This document shows, piece after piece, positions 48,805-58,876 of a DNA stretch of 64,000 nucleotides. The translations under genes and the position numbers were made by a program. Positions within the stretch are counted from its first letter, which is position 1. Each line of letters opens with the position of its first letter. The stretch is from an uncultured Pelagibacteraceae bacterium (GTDB taxonomy: Bacteria; Pseudomonadota; Alphaproteobacteria; Pelagibacterales; Pelagibacteraceae), in contig CACENP010000007.1 in NCBI GenBank assembly GCA_902560815.1, positions 1-64,000 of the forward strand, read 5' to 3'. The notes beneath the pieces are model-generated. The model made no database searches. It had not been told where the DNA came from and was given only the letters and a program-made list of their open reading frames with translations.

Positions 48805-50145
48805 ATGTTAGCACAATATTTAAGTTATGAATTCATTGCATTGTTTATGTTTATAACAATGTTAACTATGATGTTCACTGGTCAAAGAGTATTTGGCGCA
48901 ATAGGTTTTGTTGCAGCTGCTTCAGCATTATTAATTTGGGGCGAAGGATCTATGGAGATGCCCTACACAGCTACTTGGAAGTTGTTTAAATGGTATCCAA
49001 TGCTTACTCTTCCTCTTTTTATTTATATGGGGTTTATGATCTCCGAATCTGGAATAGCAAACGATTTATATAAAATGTTTCATGTATATTTTGGAGGACT
49101 AAAAGGTGGTCTTGCAATTGGAACTATGCTTATGATGGTAGCAATTTCGGCAATGAATGGATTAAGTGTAGCGGGAATGGCTATAGGAGCAACAATTGCT
49201 CTTCCAGAAATGTTAAAGAGAAATTACGACAAACGAATGATAACCGGTGTAGTTCAAGCAGGCAGTTCTCTAGGTATACTTATACCTCCAAGTGTAGTTA
49301 TGGTTTTATACGGAATGATTGCAAGGCAACCTGTTAGTAAACTTTGGTTGGCCGGCCTTTTACCAGGAATATTAATGGCTTCTTTATTTATTATTTATAT
49401 TTATGTTAGATGTAGACTACAACCAGAATTAGGTCCGGCATTAGATAAAAAAGAAAGAGACATTCCGTTACCAGAAAAATTAAAATTATTAAAAGCTGGA
49501 ATAATTCCTTTTGTAATTTTCTTTCTTATGACTGGTTTATTTTTAATGGGAATAGCTAGCCTAGTTGAATGCTCAGCCGTTGGAGCATTACTTGCTACTA
49601 TCGCTGCTATTTATAAAAAAAGATTTAACAAACAAGTACTCGAAACTACGCTTAAAAAAACTCTGGGTGTTTCATGTATGTTTATGTGGATAATTTTAGC
49701 GGCATTATGTTTCGGGGCTGTCTTTGATGGTTTAGGAGCAGGAAAGGCAATAGAAAAATTATTTATTGAAAGATGGAATCTAACTCCTTGGGGAGTTTTA
49801 ATTATGATGCAACTTTCTTATATAATTATGGGAATGTTTTTAGATGATACTGCAATGCTGGTAATTGTTGCGCCACTTTATGTTCCACTAATTATATCTT
49901 TAGGATTTGACCCAATATGGTATGGAGTACTTTATACAATTACTTGCCAAATAGCATATATGACCCCACCTTTTGGATATAATTTATTCTTAATGAGAGC
50001 TATGGCGCCAAAAGAAATAACTTTATATGATATTTATAGATCAATAATTCCGTTTGTTATAGTTATGGTTATTGGTCTAGCGATAGTTATGGCATTCCCT
50101 GAAATTGCAACATACTTGCCTGAAAAATATTTATCAAATAAATAA
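48805..50145 (+). CDS. TRAP transporter large permease (DctM)
   Basis: QAGSSLGILIPPSVVMVLYGMIARQPVSKLWLAGLLPGILMA, CQIAYMTPPFGYNLF. Confidence 0.92.
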   Translation: MLAQYLSYEFIALFMFITMLTMMFTGQRVFGAIGFVAAASALLIWGEGSMEMPYTATWKLFKWYPMLTLPLFIYMGFMISESGIANDLYKMFHVYFGGLKGGLAIGTMLMMVAISAMNGLSVAGMAIGATIALPEMLKRNYDKRMITGVVQAGSSLGILIPPSVVMVLYGMIARQPVSKLWLAGLLPGILMASLFIIYIYVRCRLQPELGPALDKKERDIPLPEKLKLLKAGIIPFVIFFLMTGLFLMGIASLVECSAVGALLATIAAIYKKRFNKQVLETTLKKTLGVSCMFMWIILAALCFGAVFDGLGAGKAIEKLFIERWNLTPWGVLIMMQLSYIIMGMFLDDTAMLVIVAPLYVPLIISLGFDPIWYGVLYTITCQIAYMTPPFGYNLFLMRAMAPKEITLYDIYRSIIPFVIVMVIGLAIVMAFPEIATYLPEKYLSNK

Positions 50146-50239
50146 ATTCAACTTATAGTTTAAATTATTTTAAATAATTACTAGAATCATTCTAAAATTA
50201 ATAATAACCTTTTGTGTATAAATTAAGTGAGAGGAAGAT

Positions 50240-51316
50240 ATGAAAAAAGAAAAAAAAATCATAACAAATAAAAGGCGTTCGTTTATTAAGAAAGCCGGTT
50301 TGTTAACTTTGGGTGCGGCTGGGGCGACTGTTGTAAAAGCTCCTTATGTTTATGCGGCGTCAAATCCGATTAAATGGAGGCTACAAACATATTCTGGTGC
50401 ACCTTTAGGAGCTCATGTGATTAAGCCACAAATTGAAGCTTTTAATAAAGCTGCGCACGGCGAAATGGAAATTGAGCTTTACTATGCAGACCAATTAGTA
50501 CCAACTGATGAATTGTTTAGAGCAATGCAGGCAGGTACTATTGATGCTGTACAAAGTGATGACGCAACTATGGGTTCACCAGTAGATATACAGGTATTTG
50601 GTGGATATTTCCCATTTGCAACAAGATACAGCTTAGATGTTCCATCATTATTTAAATATTATGGTTTAAATGAAATTTGGGATGAAGCTTACAAAGAAGT
50701 TAAGGGAGTAAAATGGTTAAGCACTAGTGCTTGGGACCCTTGTCATCTATTTACTGTTAAGAAAAAAGTTACTTCATTAGCAGACATGAAAGGTTTAAGA
50801 GTTTTTGGCGTTCCTACTGCTGGAAAATTCTTGTCTAGATATGGTTTAATTCCAGTAATTGTACCTTGGGATGATGTTGAAACTGCAATGCAAACAGGTG
50901 AACTTGATGGTGTTTGTTGGTGCGGATTTACCGAAGCTTACGAAGTAGGTTGGGCTGATATTTGTAAATATGCTTTAACAAACGCAGTTACAGGTGCATG
51001 GTTTGGTTCTTACTTTGCCAATTCAAAAAGTTGGGAAAAATTAAGTCCAAAACTTCAAGCTTTATACCGTATGTCTATTAATGACTCTCATTATTATAGA
51101 CAAGTATGGTATTGGGGTGGAGAAGCAGATCTACGTGTTAATGGTAAAAAAATGGAACTAACAAGTCTTCCAGCAAATGAGTGGGGTAAAGTTGTAGAAG
51201 ACTCTAAAGAGTTCTGGGATGATACATCTAAAATTAGCCCACGTGCTAAAAAAGTTGTTGATGCATTTAAATTATATGCTCAAACAATGGAAAAAGCTGG
51301 TTATCCTTATAGATAA
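50240..51316 (+). CDS. TRAP transporter substrate-binding protein (DctP), twin-arginine signal
   Basis: Tat-like KRRSFIKKAG; IKWRLQTYSGAPLGAHVIKPQIEAFN…DLKGLRVFG-type DctP motif. Confidence 0.9.
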   Translation: MKKEKKIITNKRRSFIKKAGLLTLGAAGATVVKAPYVYAASNPIKWRLQTYSGAPLGAHVIKPQIEAFNKAAHGEMEIELYYADQLVPTDELFRAMQAGTIDAVQSDDATMGSPVDIQVFGGYFPFATRYSLDVPSLFKYYGLNEIWDEAYKEVKGVKWLSTSAWDPCHLFTVKKKVTSLADMKGLRVFGVPTAGKFLSRYGLIPVIVPWDDVETAMQTGELDGVCWCGFTEAYEVGWADICKYALTNAVTGAWFGSYFANSKSWEKLSPKLQALYRMSINDSHYYRQVWYWGGEADLRVNGKKMELTSLPANEWGKVVEDSKEFWDDTSKISPRAKKVVDAFKLYAQTMEKAGYPYR

Positions 51317-51325
51317 TAATATTTT

Positions 51326-51352
51326 TAGGCGCTTCTTTTATAGAAGCGCCTA
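51326..51352 (+). terminator. Strong hairpin between convergent dctP and SDR genes
   Basis: TAGGCGCTTCT-tttat-AGAAGCGCCTA; 11-bp perfect stem, weak T-tract. Confidence 0.65.
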
Positions 51353-51362
51353 ATTCTAAGAT

Positions 51363-52118
51363 TTAAGGTTTAGCGGTAATACCGCCGTCGATAATAATTT
51401 CAGTTCCAGTAATATAATTAGATTGGTCACTTAATAGAAACATAACGGTATTTGATATATCTTGTGGTTTACCAATTCTATTAAGAGGTATTACTTTCGC
51501 CAATTTTTTTTTTGCAGATGGATTTTTTTTCCATCTTTTTTGCATATTAGTATCGACTGCTCCAGGTAATATACTATTTGATCTAATATTGTTTGAAGCA
51601 AATTGAATTGCTAGAGATTTTGATAGTCTAATCATAGCAGCTTTAGAGGATCCATAAGCATCCTGCGGTTTATCATCACCTGACAATGCATCAACAGACG
51701 AAATATGCACCATTGATCCAAATTTATTTTTTTTCATTTTAGGTATAATAGTTTTAGATAGATAAACCATTGATTTTAAGTTTATTTCATAGACTTTATC
51801 CCATATTTTGGGGTCAATATTAGTTGATGATATATCTTTATCAAACCATAAGACACCTGTTGTATTAATTAAATAATCAATCTGCTTATTTTTTTTGTAA
51901 AATATTTCTATAGATTTTTTTAATTTTTTAAAATTAGTAACATCAATATTTTTATATGTGCAATTTTGATTATCTTTTAAAAAATTTTTAGGAGGTTTTT
52001 TTAAATCAATCATAAGTACCGCAATATTATTTTTTGATAAATTTTTAGAAACTTCTAAACCCATACCCCCACATGCACCTGTAACAATTGCTGATTTACC
52101 CTTGTAAGTAAGCTTCAT
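51363..52118 (-). CDS. Short-chain dehydrogenase/reductase
   Basis: AIVTGACGGMGLEVSK, NTTGV, YGSSKAAMIRLSKSLA, GTEIIIDGGITA. Confidence 0.9.
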   Translation of the reverse strand: MKLTYKGKSAIVTGACGGMGLEVSKNLSKNNIAVLMIDLKKPPKNFLKDNQNCTYKNIDVTNFKKLKKSIEIFYKKNKQIDYLINTTGVLWFDKDISSTNIDPKIWDKVYEINLKSMVYLSKTIIPKMKKNKFGSMVHISSVDALSGDDKPQDAYGSSKAAMIRLSKSLAIQFASNNIRSNSILPGAVDTNMQKRWKKNPSAKKKLAKVIPLNRIGKPQDISNTVMFLLSDQSNYITGTEIIIDGGITAKP

Positions 52119-52122
52119 TTTT

Positions 52123-53499
52123 TTACAATTCTTTCTTAAGGTGAAAACTTTTTGGTTTTGTTAGATGTTCATATGCTATCTCGGATAAAGAACATCCTTT
52201 TCCAGTTTCTTTTACACCTGTCCAAGATAATCCTGGATCTAAGTAATCACATCTATTCATAAATAAAGTTCCAGTATTCACTTTATTGCCAAGCTTTTCT
52301 GCAACATCAATATCCTTAGTCCAAATAGATGCGGTTAAACCATAAGGACTATCATTCATTAAATTTACACCTTCATTGTCATTATCTACTGCCATTATTC
52401 CTACACAAGGACCAAAAGTTTCTTCCATCATAAATTTCATTTCATGATTTACATTAGTTAGAACTTGAGGGATCATGTAATTTTTATGTTCTTTTGGGTA
52501 ATCAAATTTTGATTCATCAATCATCATTTTTGCACCTTGTTTTACAGCTAAATTCATTTGATCTTTAATAAAATCTGCAGCAGATAATTTAACAACAGGA
52601 CCAAGGTTGATATCTTTTTTTAACGGATTACCCAATTTGTAGCTGTATGTTTTATCAATAAACAATTCTAAAAAATTATTATATATTTTTTTATCTACGT
52701 AGATTCTTTCTATACCGCAGCAAGATTGACCAGAATTGAAAAAAGAACCATCTACAAGATTTTCTACAGTATTTTCAAGATCAGCATCATGTCTTACATA
52801 TGCCGGATCCTTTCCACCCAATTCAAGTGCAATACTTATAAATTTATTCATTGTTGATTTTTGAACTTCATAACCCGCACTTACTGACCCTGTAAATGAA
52901 ACAAACCCAATTCTTTTATCAGAAACTATTTTCAAACTGTCATTGTGGTTAAGATGTAAATAATTAAATGTATTATTAGGAAGAGTTTTTTTAGCTGATT
53001 CATACAATTGCTCAGCACAAAGAGGTGTTTGGGCTGAGTGCTTTAATATTACAGAATTTCCTGCAGCAAGAGATGGTATAATTGAATTAACAGACGTTAA
53101 ATAAGGATAGTTCCATGGAGCTATAATAAAAGAAACACCCATTGGAATTCTTTTAATATAATTTTTAAAATTTTCTTTTTCTGGCAAATAGATATTTTTT
53201 AATTTTTCATCCGCAATTGAGAGCATATAATCAGCTCTTTCTTTAAAACCTTTTAATTCATTTAACGCTTGAGAGATTGGCCTTCCCATTTGTCTGGTAA
53301 TTTCTTCAATAATTTGTTTTTCTTTTGATAAAAAGTCAGCAACAAATTTTTTTAATAAATCAACTCTTTCCTCTACTTTAAGTGATCCCCATTCATTTTG
53401 GGCTATAACTGAATTAGATATAGTTTCTTCAATTATTTTCGAATTATACTCTCTTTCGACATATATTGTATTATCTATTGGTGTAATTGTTTGGATCAT
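52123..53499 (-). CDS. Aldehyde dehydrogenase family protein
   Basis: IAPWNYPYLTSVNSIIPSLAAGNSVILKHSAQTPLCAE, GSVSAGYEVQ, LELGGKDPAYV, NSGQSCCGIERI. Confidence 0.92.
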   Translation of the reverse strand: MIQTITPIDNTIYVEREYNSKIIEETISNSVIAQNEWGSLKVEERVDLLKKFVADFLSKEKQIIEEITRQMGRPISQALNELKGFKERADYMLSIADEKLKNIYLPEKENFKNYIKRIPMGVSFIIAPWNYPYLTSVNSIIPSLAAGNSVILKHSAQTPLCAEQLYESAKKTLPNNTFNYLHLNHNDSLKIVSDKRIGFVSFTGSVSAGYEVQKSTMNKFISIALELGGKDPAYVRHDADLENTVENLVDGSFFNSGQSCCGIERIYVDKKIYNNFLELFIDKTYSYKLGNPLKKDINLGPVVKLSAADFIKDQMNLAVKQGAKMMIDESKFDYPKEHKNYMIPQVLTNVNHEMKFMMEETFGPCVGIMAVDNDNEGVNLMNDSPYGLTASIWTKDIDVAEKLGNKVNTGTLFMNRCDYLDPGLSWTGVKETGKGCSLSEIAYEHLTKPKSFHLKKEL

Positions 53500-53569
53500 A
53501 AAAAATGTAAGATTAAACTAGATTAATTTCATTTACCATATTAAAAATCCTCTATAAATAAATTTAAAT

Positions 53570-54733
53570 ATGAACAAATATAATTGGAATTATCCAACCA
53601 CAATGTGGGTAGGTGAAAATAGAATTGCCGATTTAGGTAGTGCTTGCAAACAGCTAAGTATTAAAAGTCCTTTAATAGTTACAGACAGTGGTTTGGCTAA
53701 AACTCAGATGGTTTTAAATATATTAGAAAAATTAAAAAATGAAGGATTTAAAGTTAGTATTTTTTCAAAAGTTGTAGGTAACCCTACAGGCACAAATGTT
53801 AAAGAAGGAGTTGAAATATATAATAAAGATAGTTGTGACGGTGTTATAGCATTTGGAGGAGGTAGTGGACTAGATGTTGGAAAAGCTGTAGCATTTATGT
53901 CGGGACAAACTCTTTCAATTTGGGACTTTGAAGACGTGGGAGATAACTGGACTAAAGCAAATCATGATAAAATTTCTCCAATTATAGCTGTTCCAACTAC
54001 TGCTGGCACAGGATCTGAAACAGGTAGGGCTTCTGTAATTTTAAATGAAGAAACCGGTGTAAAAAATATTATTTTTCATCCAAAATTTTTACCATCAATC
54101 GTAATATTAGATCCAACTTTAACTATTGGTCTACCACCAAAAATTACAGCTGCTACAGGAATGGATGCATTAGCTCATAATCTTGAAGCATTTTGTGCAC
54201 CTGGATTTCATCCAATGGCCGATGGTATCGCTTTAGAAGGAATGAGAATGATTAATCAATGGTTGTTAAAAGCTGTCAAAGATGGTTCAAATATTGAAGC
54301 GAGAATGAACATGTTAACAGCTGCAAGCATGGGATCTACTGCTTTTCAAAAAGGATTAGGGGCAATTCATTCTTTAAGTCACCCTGTTAACGCTGTTAAT
54401 AATATTCATCATGGATTATCAAATGCAATATTCATGCCATATGTTTTGACTTTCAATAAAGATGTAATTGAAGAAAAAATTATTAAAATTTGTAAATATT
54501 TAGAATTGCAAAATCAATCATTCGATGCTTTTATACAGTGGGTTTTAGAATTAAGACAAAAATTAGATATGCCACACAAGTTATCAGATGTTATAAAAAA
54601 AGAAGATTTTGATATTGAAAGATTGTCAAAAATGGCCTTAGAAGATCCATCAACCTCATCTAATCCAAAAAAAATGACAGTTAATGATATGAAAATTTTG
54701 TACGAACACAGCATGTCTGGGAAATTATTTTAA
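53570..54733 (+). CDS. Iron-containing alcohol dehydrogenase
   Basis: GGGSGLDVGKAVAFM, PTTAGTGSETGRASVI, GMDALAHNLEAF, HSLSHPVNAVNNIHHGLSNAIFMP. Confidence 0.93.
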   Translation: MNKYNWNYPTTMWVGENRIADLGSACKQLSIKSPLIVTDSGLAKTQMVLNILEKLKNEGFKVSIFSKVVGNPTGTNVKEGVEIYNKDSCDGVIAFGGGSGLDVGKAVAFMSGQTLSIWDFEDVGDNWTKANHDKISPIIAVPTTAGTGSETGRASVILNEETGVKNIIFHPKFLPSIVILDPTLTIGLPPKITAATGMDALAHNLEAFCAPGFHPMADGIALEGMRMINQWLLKAVKDGSNIEARMNMLTAASMGSTAFQKGLGAIHSLSHPVNAVNNIHHGLSNAIFMPYVLTFNKDVIEEKIIKICKYLELQNQSFDAFIQWVLELRQKLDMPHKLSDVIKKEDFDIERLSKMALEDPSTSSNPKKMTVNDMKILYEHSMSGKLF

Positions 54734-55530
54734 TGAAAAATTTAAATTTATTAGTTGTTGAAGGAAACCTACCAAATGAAAATCAAAATTTTAAAAATTC
54801 AGGTATAAAAACTCATGCAGAAAGTTTACAAGAGAGTCTTGCGTATTATTCAAAAGATTTAAATATTGATGTTTTTAATCCATGTACAGAAAAAAGTTTT
54901 GATAAAATAATTCCAAATATTAAAAAATATGATGGATTAATTTGGGGTGGTAGTAGCTTGAGCATCTATAACGATTGTATAGAAATTCGCAGACAAATTG
55001 CTTTTATGAAAGAATGTTTAAAAAATATTAAAAAAATTTTAGCTATATGCTGGGGTATGCAAGTAGCCGTAACAGCAGCAGGAGGAGAAGTAAAAAAAGC
55101 ATCTAATGGGGCACATATTGGTATAGCCAAAGATATTGAAATTAATGAAAATGGATTGAAGCACCCTTTATATAGACATAAAAATAAAAAATTTAATTCA
55201 CCAGCTTTTAATTTTGATGAGGTAGTTACTTTACCAAATGAGGCAACTCATTTAGCATCAAACAAAATTAATAAAATACAGAGCATTCATTTTAAATCTG
55301 GCGTAAGTGATATATGGGGTTTGCAGTATCATCCTGAAATTACATATGATAAAATGATTACATTAATTAAATTTAGAAAAGAAAGACTTATAACTGTTAG
55401 AAAATGTTTTAAAGATGAAGAAGAAATTCAAAATCATATTAAATTTATTGAAGAAGAAATCAAAAAATCAAAAAAAGACACTAGAATGCTAGAGTTAAAA
55501 AATTGGTTAGACTATCTAAAGGCAGCTTAA
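54733..55530 (+). CDS. Class I glutamine amidotransferase
   Basis: YDGLIWGGSSLSIYND, KILAICWGMQVAVTAAGG, WGLQYHPEIT. Confidence 0.88.
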   Translation: MKNLNLLVVEGNLPNENQNFKNSGIKTHAESLQESLAYYSKDLNIDVFNPCTEKSFDKIIPNIKKYDGLIWGGSSLSIYNDCIEIRRQIAFMKECLKNIKKILAICWGMQVAVTAAGGEVKKASNGAHIGIAKDIEINENGLKHPLYRHKNKKFNSPAFNFDEVVTLPNEATHLASNKINKIQSIHFKSGVSDIWGLQYHPEITYDKMITLIKFRKERLITVRKCFKDEEEIQNHIKFIEEEIKKSKKDTRMLELKNWLDYLKAA

Positions 55531-57213
55531 TTAAAATAAACCTTCTATTTCGCCTTTGTCATTTAATTTAATTGAATCTGCGGCAGGGACTCTTGGAAGA
55601 CCTGGCATTGTCATTATCGCTCCACAAACAACCACAATAAATTCTGCTCCTGATGATAATCTTACTTCTCTTATTGGAACCACATGTCCCGTAGGAGCAC
55701 CTTTTAGACTAGGGTCAGTTGAAAAACTATATTGAGTTTTAGCAATACATATAGGAAGATTTCCATAACCTTTTGATTCAAAATCTTTAAGTTGATCTCT
55801 TATTTTTGTATCAGCCACTACTTCACTCGCATGATAAATTTCTTGTGCGATTGTCTCAATTTTTTTAAATAAAGGCATCTTATCTTCATATAAAAATTTA
55901 AAAGTATTTTTATTATTACTAATATCTACAACAATGTTTGCTAGGTCTTTTGTTCCTTCTCCTCCATCTGACCAGTGTTTACAAATAGATGATTTTACAC
56001 CTAATGTTTTACAAAAATCCATAAGTGCATTAACTTCTTTATCAGTATCTGTGATAAAATGGTTAACAGCCACCACAACTGGTAAACCAAACTTCCTAAC
56101 GTTATTAATATGTCTTTCAAGATTTACCAATCCTTTGTTTAAAGCTTTAACATTTTCATTTTTAAGATCATCTTTAGCTACACCACCATGCATTTTTAAA
56201 GCTCTTATTGTTGCAACAATAACCACGCAATCAGGTTTTAAATTTGATTTTCTACATTTAATATCTATAAATTTTTCAGCTCCTAGATCAGCACCAAAAC
56301 CAGCCTCAGTTACAACATAATCAGCTAATTTTAATCCTGTTTTTGTTGCTATTACAGAATTACAACCATGCGCAATATTTGCAAAAGGTCCTCCATGTAT
56401 TATTGCTGGGTTGTTTTCTAATGTTTGAGTCACATTAGGTCTAATTGCATCTTTTAATAAAACAGTCATTGGTCCATGAGCATTTAAGTCTTTTGCATAA
56501 ATTGGATTTTTATCTCTGGTGTAGGCTACAGTAATATTTCCAATTCTATTTTCTAAATCTGTTAAATCATTTGCTAAGCAGAATATGGCCATTATTTCAG
56601 AAGCAACTGTAATATCAAAACCATCTTGCCTCGGATATCCATTCGCTACACCTCCTAGATCTACAACAATTGATCTTAAAGAACGATCATTCATGTCCAT
56701 AACTCTTTTCCAAACAATTCTTCTAACATCAATGTTTAATTTATTGCCCCAATAGATATGATTATCTATTAAAGCAGAAAGAAGATTATGAGCTGAGGTT
56801 ATTGCGTGAAAATCTCCTGTAAAATGTAAATTTATCTGTTCCATAGGAACTACTTGCGCATAACCGCCTCCAGCAGCCCCACCTTTCATTCCAAAAGAAG
56901 GTCCTAAGCTAGGTTCTCGAAGACATACAATTGATTTTTTTCCGATTTTATTTAAACCATCATTTAGACCAACTGATGTTGTTGTTTTTCCTTCACCAGC
57001 AGGAGTAGGAGTAATTGCAGTAACTAAAATTAATTTTCCATCTTTTTTATTATTTAAAGTATCTAAATACTCAGTTTTAATTTTAGCGATATATCTTCCT
57101 ATTGGACTATAGACTTCAGCTTTGTCAGGCACATCTAGTCCATTAAGCACTTCTTGAATCGGCTTCATTTTTGCTGCTCTTGCTATTTCAATATCAGATT
57201 TTACTTTCCCCAT
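55531..57213 (-). CDS. fhs: Formate-tetrahydrofolate ligase
   Basis: 560 aa; [62 protein letters not shown]. Confidence 0.97.
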   Translation of the reverse strand: MGKVKSDIEIARAAKMKPIQEVLNGLDVPDKAEVYSPIGRYIAKIKTEYLDTLNNKKDGKLILVTAITPTPAGEGKTTTSVGLNDGLNKIGKKSIVCLREPSLGPSFGMKGGAAGGGYAQVVPMEQINLHFTGDFHAITSAHNLLSALIDNHIYWGNKLNIDVRRIVWKRVMDMNDRSLRSIVVDLGGVANGYPRQDGFDITVASEIMAIFCLANDLTDLENRIGNITVAYTRDKNPIYAKDLNAHGPMTVLLKDAIRPNVTQTLENNPAIIHGGPFANIAHGCNSVIATKTGLKLADYVVTEAGFGADLGAEKFIDIKCRKSNLKPDCVVIVATIRALKMHGGVAKDDLKNENVKALNKGLVNLERHINNVRKFGLPVVVAVNHFITDTDKEVNALMDFCKTLGVKSSICKHWSDGGEGTKDLANIVVDISNNKNTFKFLYEDKMPLFKKIETIAQEIYHASEVVADTKIRDQLKDFESKGYGNLPICIAKTQYSFSTDPSLKGAPTGHVVPIREVRLSSGAEFIVVVCGAIMTMPGLPRVPAADSIKLNDKGEIEGLF

Positions 57214-57350
57214 TTTAGCTTTCTATATTTAATATATTCAAACTCATTTGAGCTGGATTAATATCTTCTTTTATGGTTTTTTTAAAGTTCTAAAAAATAT
57301 ATATAAAAAAAATAAAGAACTATTTATACTAATTACGATAAAATTTGATT

Positions 57351-58607
57351 ATGCAAAAATATTCAGTCTTCAGCCTTATCAAAAATGCTTTTAAAGGTCA
57401 TAAAGATTGGGAAGTGGCCTGGAAAGACCCAACTCCTAAATCTGAATACGATGTTATCATTATAGGAGGCGGAGGTCATGGTTTAGCCACAGCATATTAC
57501 CTTGCTAAAGAACACAACATTACAAAAGTCGCTATTATTGAAAAAGGCTGGATAGGTGGAGGTAATGTTGGAAGAAACACAACAATAATTCGATCAAATT
57601 ACATGCATGATGAAAATGGTTTGTTTAGTGAGTTCGGTATGGACTTGTGGAGAAGCATGAGTCAGGATTTAAATTTTAATGTAATGTTTTCTCCGAGAGG
57701 AATAATTAATCTTGCACATTCTGATGCACAGATGAATGTTTATTCTAGAAGAGGAAATTCAATGCGTTTAAATGGAATTGATGCAGTTCTGTTAAATAGA
57801 GAAGAGGTTAGAAAAATTATTCCTATGGCAGATTTTTCTGAAAATGTAAGATTTCCAATTTTTGGTGGACTGATGCAGCCTAGCGCAGGAACAGCTAGAC
57901 ATGATGCTGTTGCTTGGGGGTATGCACGCCAAGCAGACTCGATGGGAGTAGATATTATTCAAAATTGTGAAGTCACAGGGTTCGACGTTTCCAATGGAAA
58001 AATTTTAGGAATAAGAACTTCAAAAGGTGATATTAAAGCAAAAAAAATTGGTCTTTGTGTTGCTGGAAGTACAAATATTTTAGCAGAAAAATTAAATATG
58101 ACACTGCCTATAGAAACACATCTTTTACAAGCATGTGTTTCAGAACCAATTAAACCAATCTTAGACAATGTTGTTACATTTGGAGCTGGACACTTTTATT
58201 GCAGTCAATCTGATAAAGGCGAAATGGTTATGGGTGGAGATCTTGATGGATACAACAGTTATGCTCAAAGAGGAAATCTTCCAACGTTACAACATGTATT
58301 AACTGAAGGAATAGCAATGTTTCCGTTTCTAAGTAAATTAAAAATGCTTAGAACATGGGGAGGAATTATGGATATGTCTATGGATGGATCACCTATTATT
58401 GACAAGACACATATTGATGGATTGTATTTAAATTGTGGATGGTGTTATGGAGGGTTTAAAGCAACTCCTGCATCTGGATGGACTTTTGCTCATACAATTG
58501 CTGAAGACAGACCTCACGAACTTAACGCAGGCTATAGTTTAAATAGGTTTAATACTGGACATTTAATTGACGAAAAAGGTCTTGGAACTAAAACTTGGAT
58601 TTCTTAA
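57351..58607 (+). CDS. soxB: Sarcosine oxidase beta / NMG dehydrogenase subunit A-like FAD oxidoreductase
   Basis: VIIIGGGGHGLATAYYLAKEHNI, IEKGWIGGGNVGRNTTIIRSNY; followed by soxD, soxA, soxG; ATG at 57351 preferred. Confidence 0.9.
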   Translation: MQKYSVFSLIKNAFKGHKDWEVAWKDPTPKSEYDVIIIGGGGHGLATAYYLAKEHNITKVAIIEKGWIGGGNVGRNTTIIRSNYMHDENGLFSEFGMDLWRSMSQDLNFNVMFSPRGIINLAHSDAQMNVYSRRGNSMRLNGIDAVLLNREEVRKIIPMADFSENVRFPIFGGLMQPSAGTARHDAVAWGYARQADSMGVDIIQNCEVTGFDVSNGKILGIRTSKGDIKAKKIGLCVAGSTNILAEKLNMTLPIETHLLQACVSEPIKPILDNVVTFGAGHFYCSQSDKGEMVMGGDLDGYNSYAQRGNLPTLQHVLTEGIAMFPFLSKLKMLRTWGGIMDMSMDGSPIIDKTHIDGLYLNCGWCYGGFKATPASGWTFAHTIAEDRPHELNAGYSLNRFNTGHLIDEKGLGTKTWIS

Positions 58608-58874
58608 ATGTTACATATTAAATGCCCTCACTGTGGATTACGATCTCAAAATGAATTTTCATATGGTGGCGATGCAACAGTTAAAAGACCAGAATTAAAT
58701 AAAGAAATTTCGGATCAAGATTGGGACAGTTTTGTTTATTTACGTAAAAGTCCAAGAGGAAAACATTTAGAATTATGGCAACATATTTCTGGATGTAGAC
58801 GATGGATTAAAGTTGAAAGAGACACGTTAACCCACGAAATATTTAAAACATTAAAAGCAAACGAAGAAGTATAA
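58608..58874 (+). CDS. soxD: Sarcosine oxidase delta subunit-like
   Basis: HIKCPHCGLRSQNEFSYGGDA…ELWQHISGCRRWIKVERDT, Zn-binding SoxD. Confidence 0.92.
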   Translation: MLHIKCPHCGLRSQNEFSYGGDATVKRPELNKEISDQDWDSFVYLRKSPRGKHLELWQHISGCRRWIKVERDTLTHEIFKTLKANEEV

Positions 58875-58876
58875 AG

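Noticed and set aside
55934-56320. 128-aa plus-strand ORF
   Set aside because: Antisense to fhs, no domain; frame open only because of codon bias
57214-57350. AGTTCT…AGAACT inverted repeat and CTCATTTGAG in the fhs/soxB intergenic region
   Set aside because: Short, AT-rich, easily expected by chance at this composition
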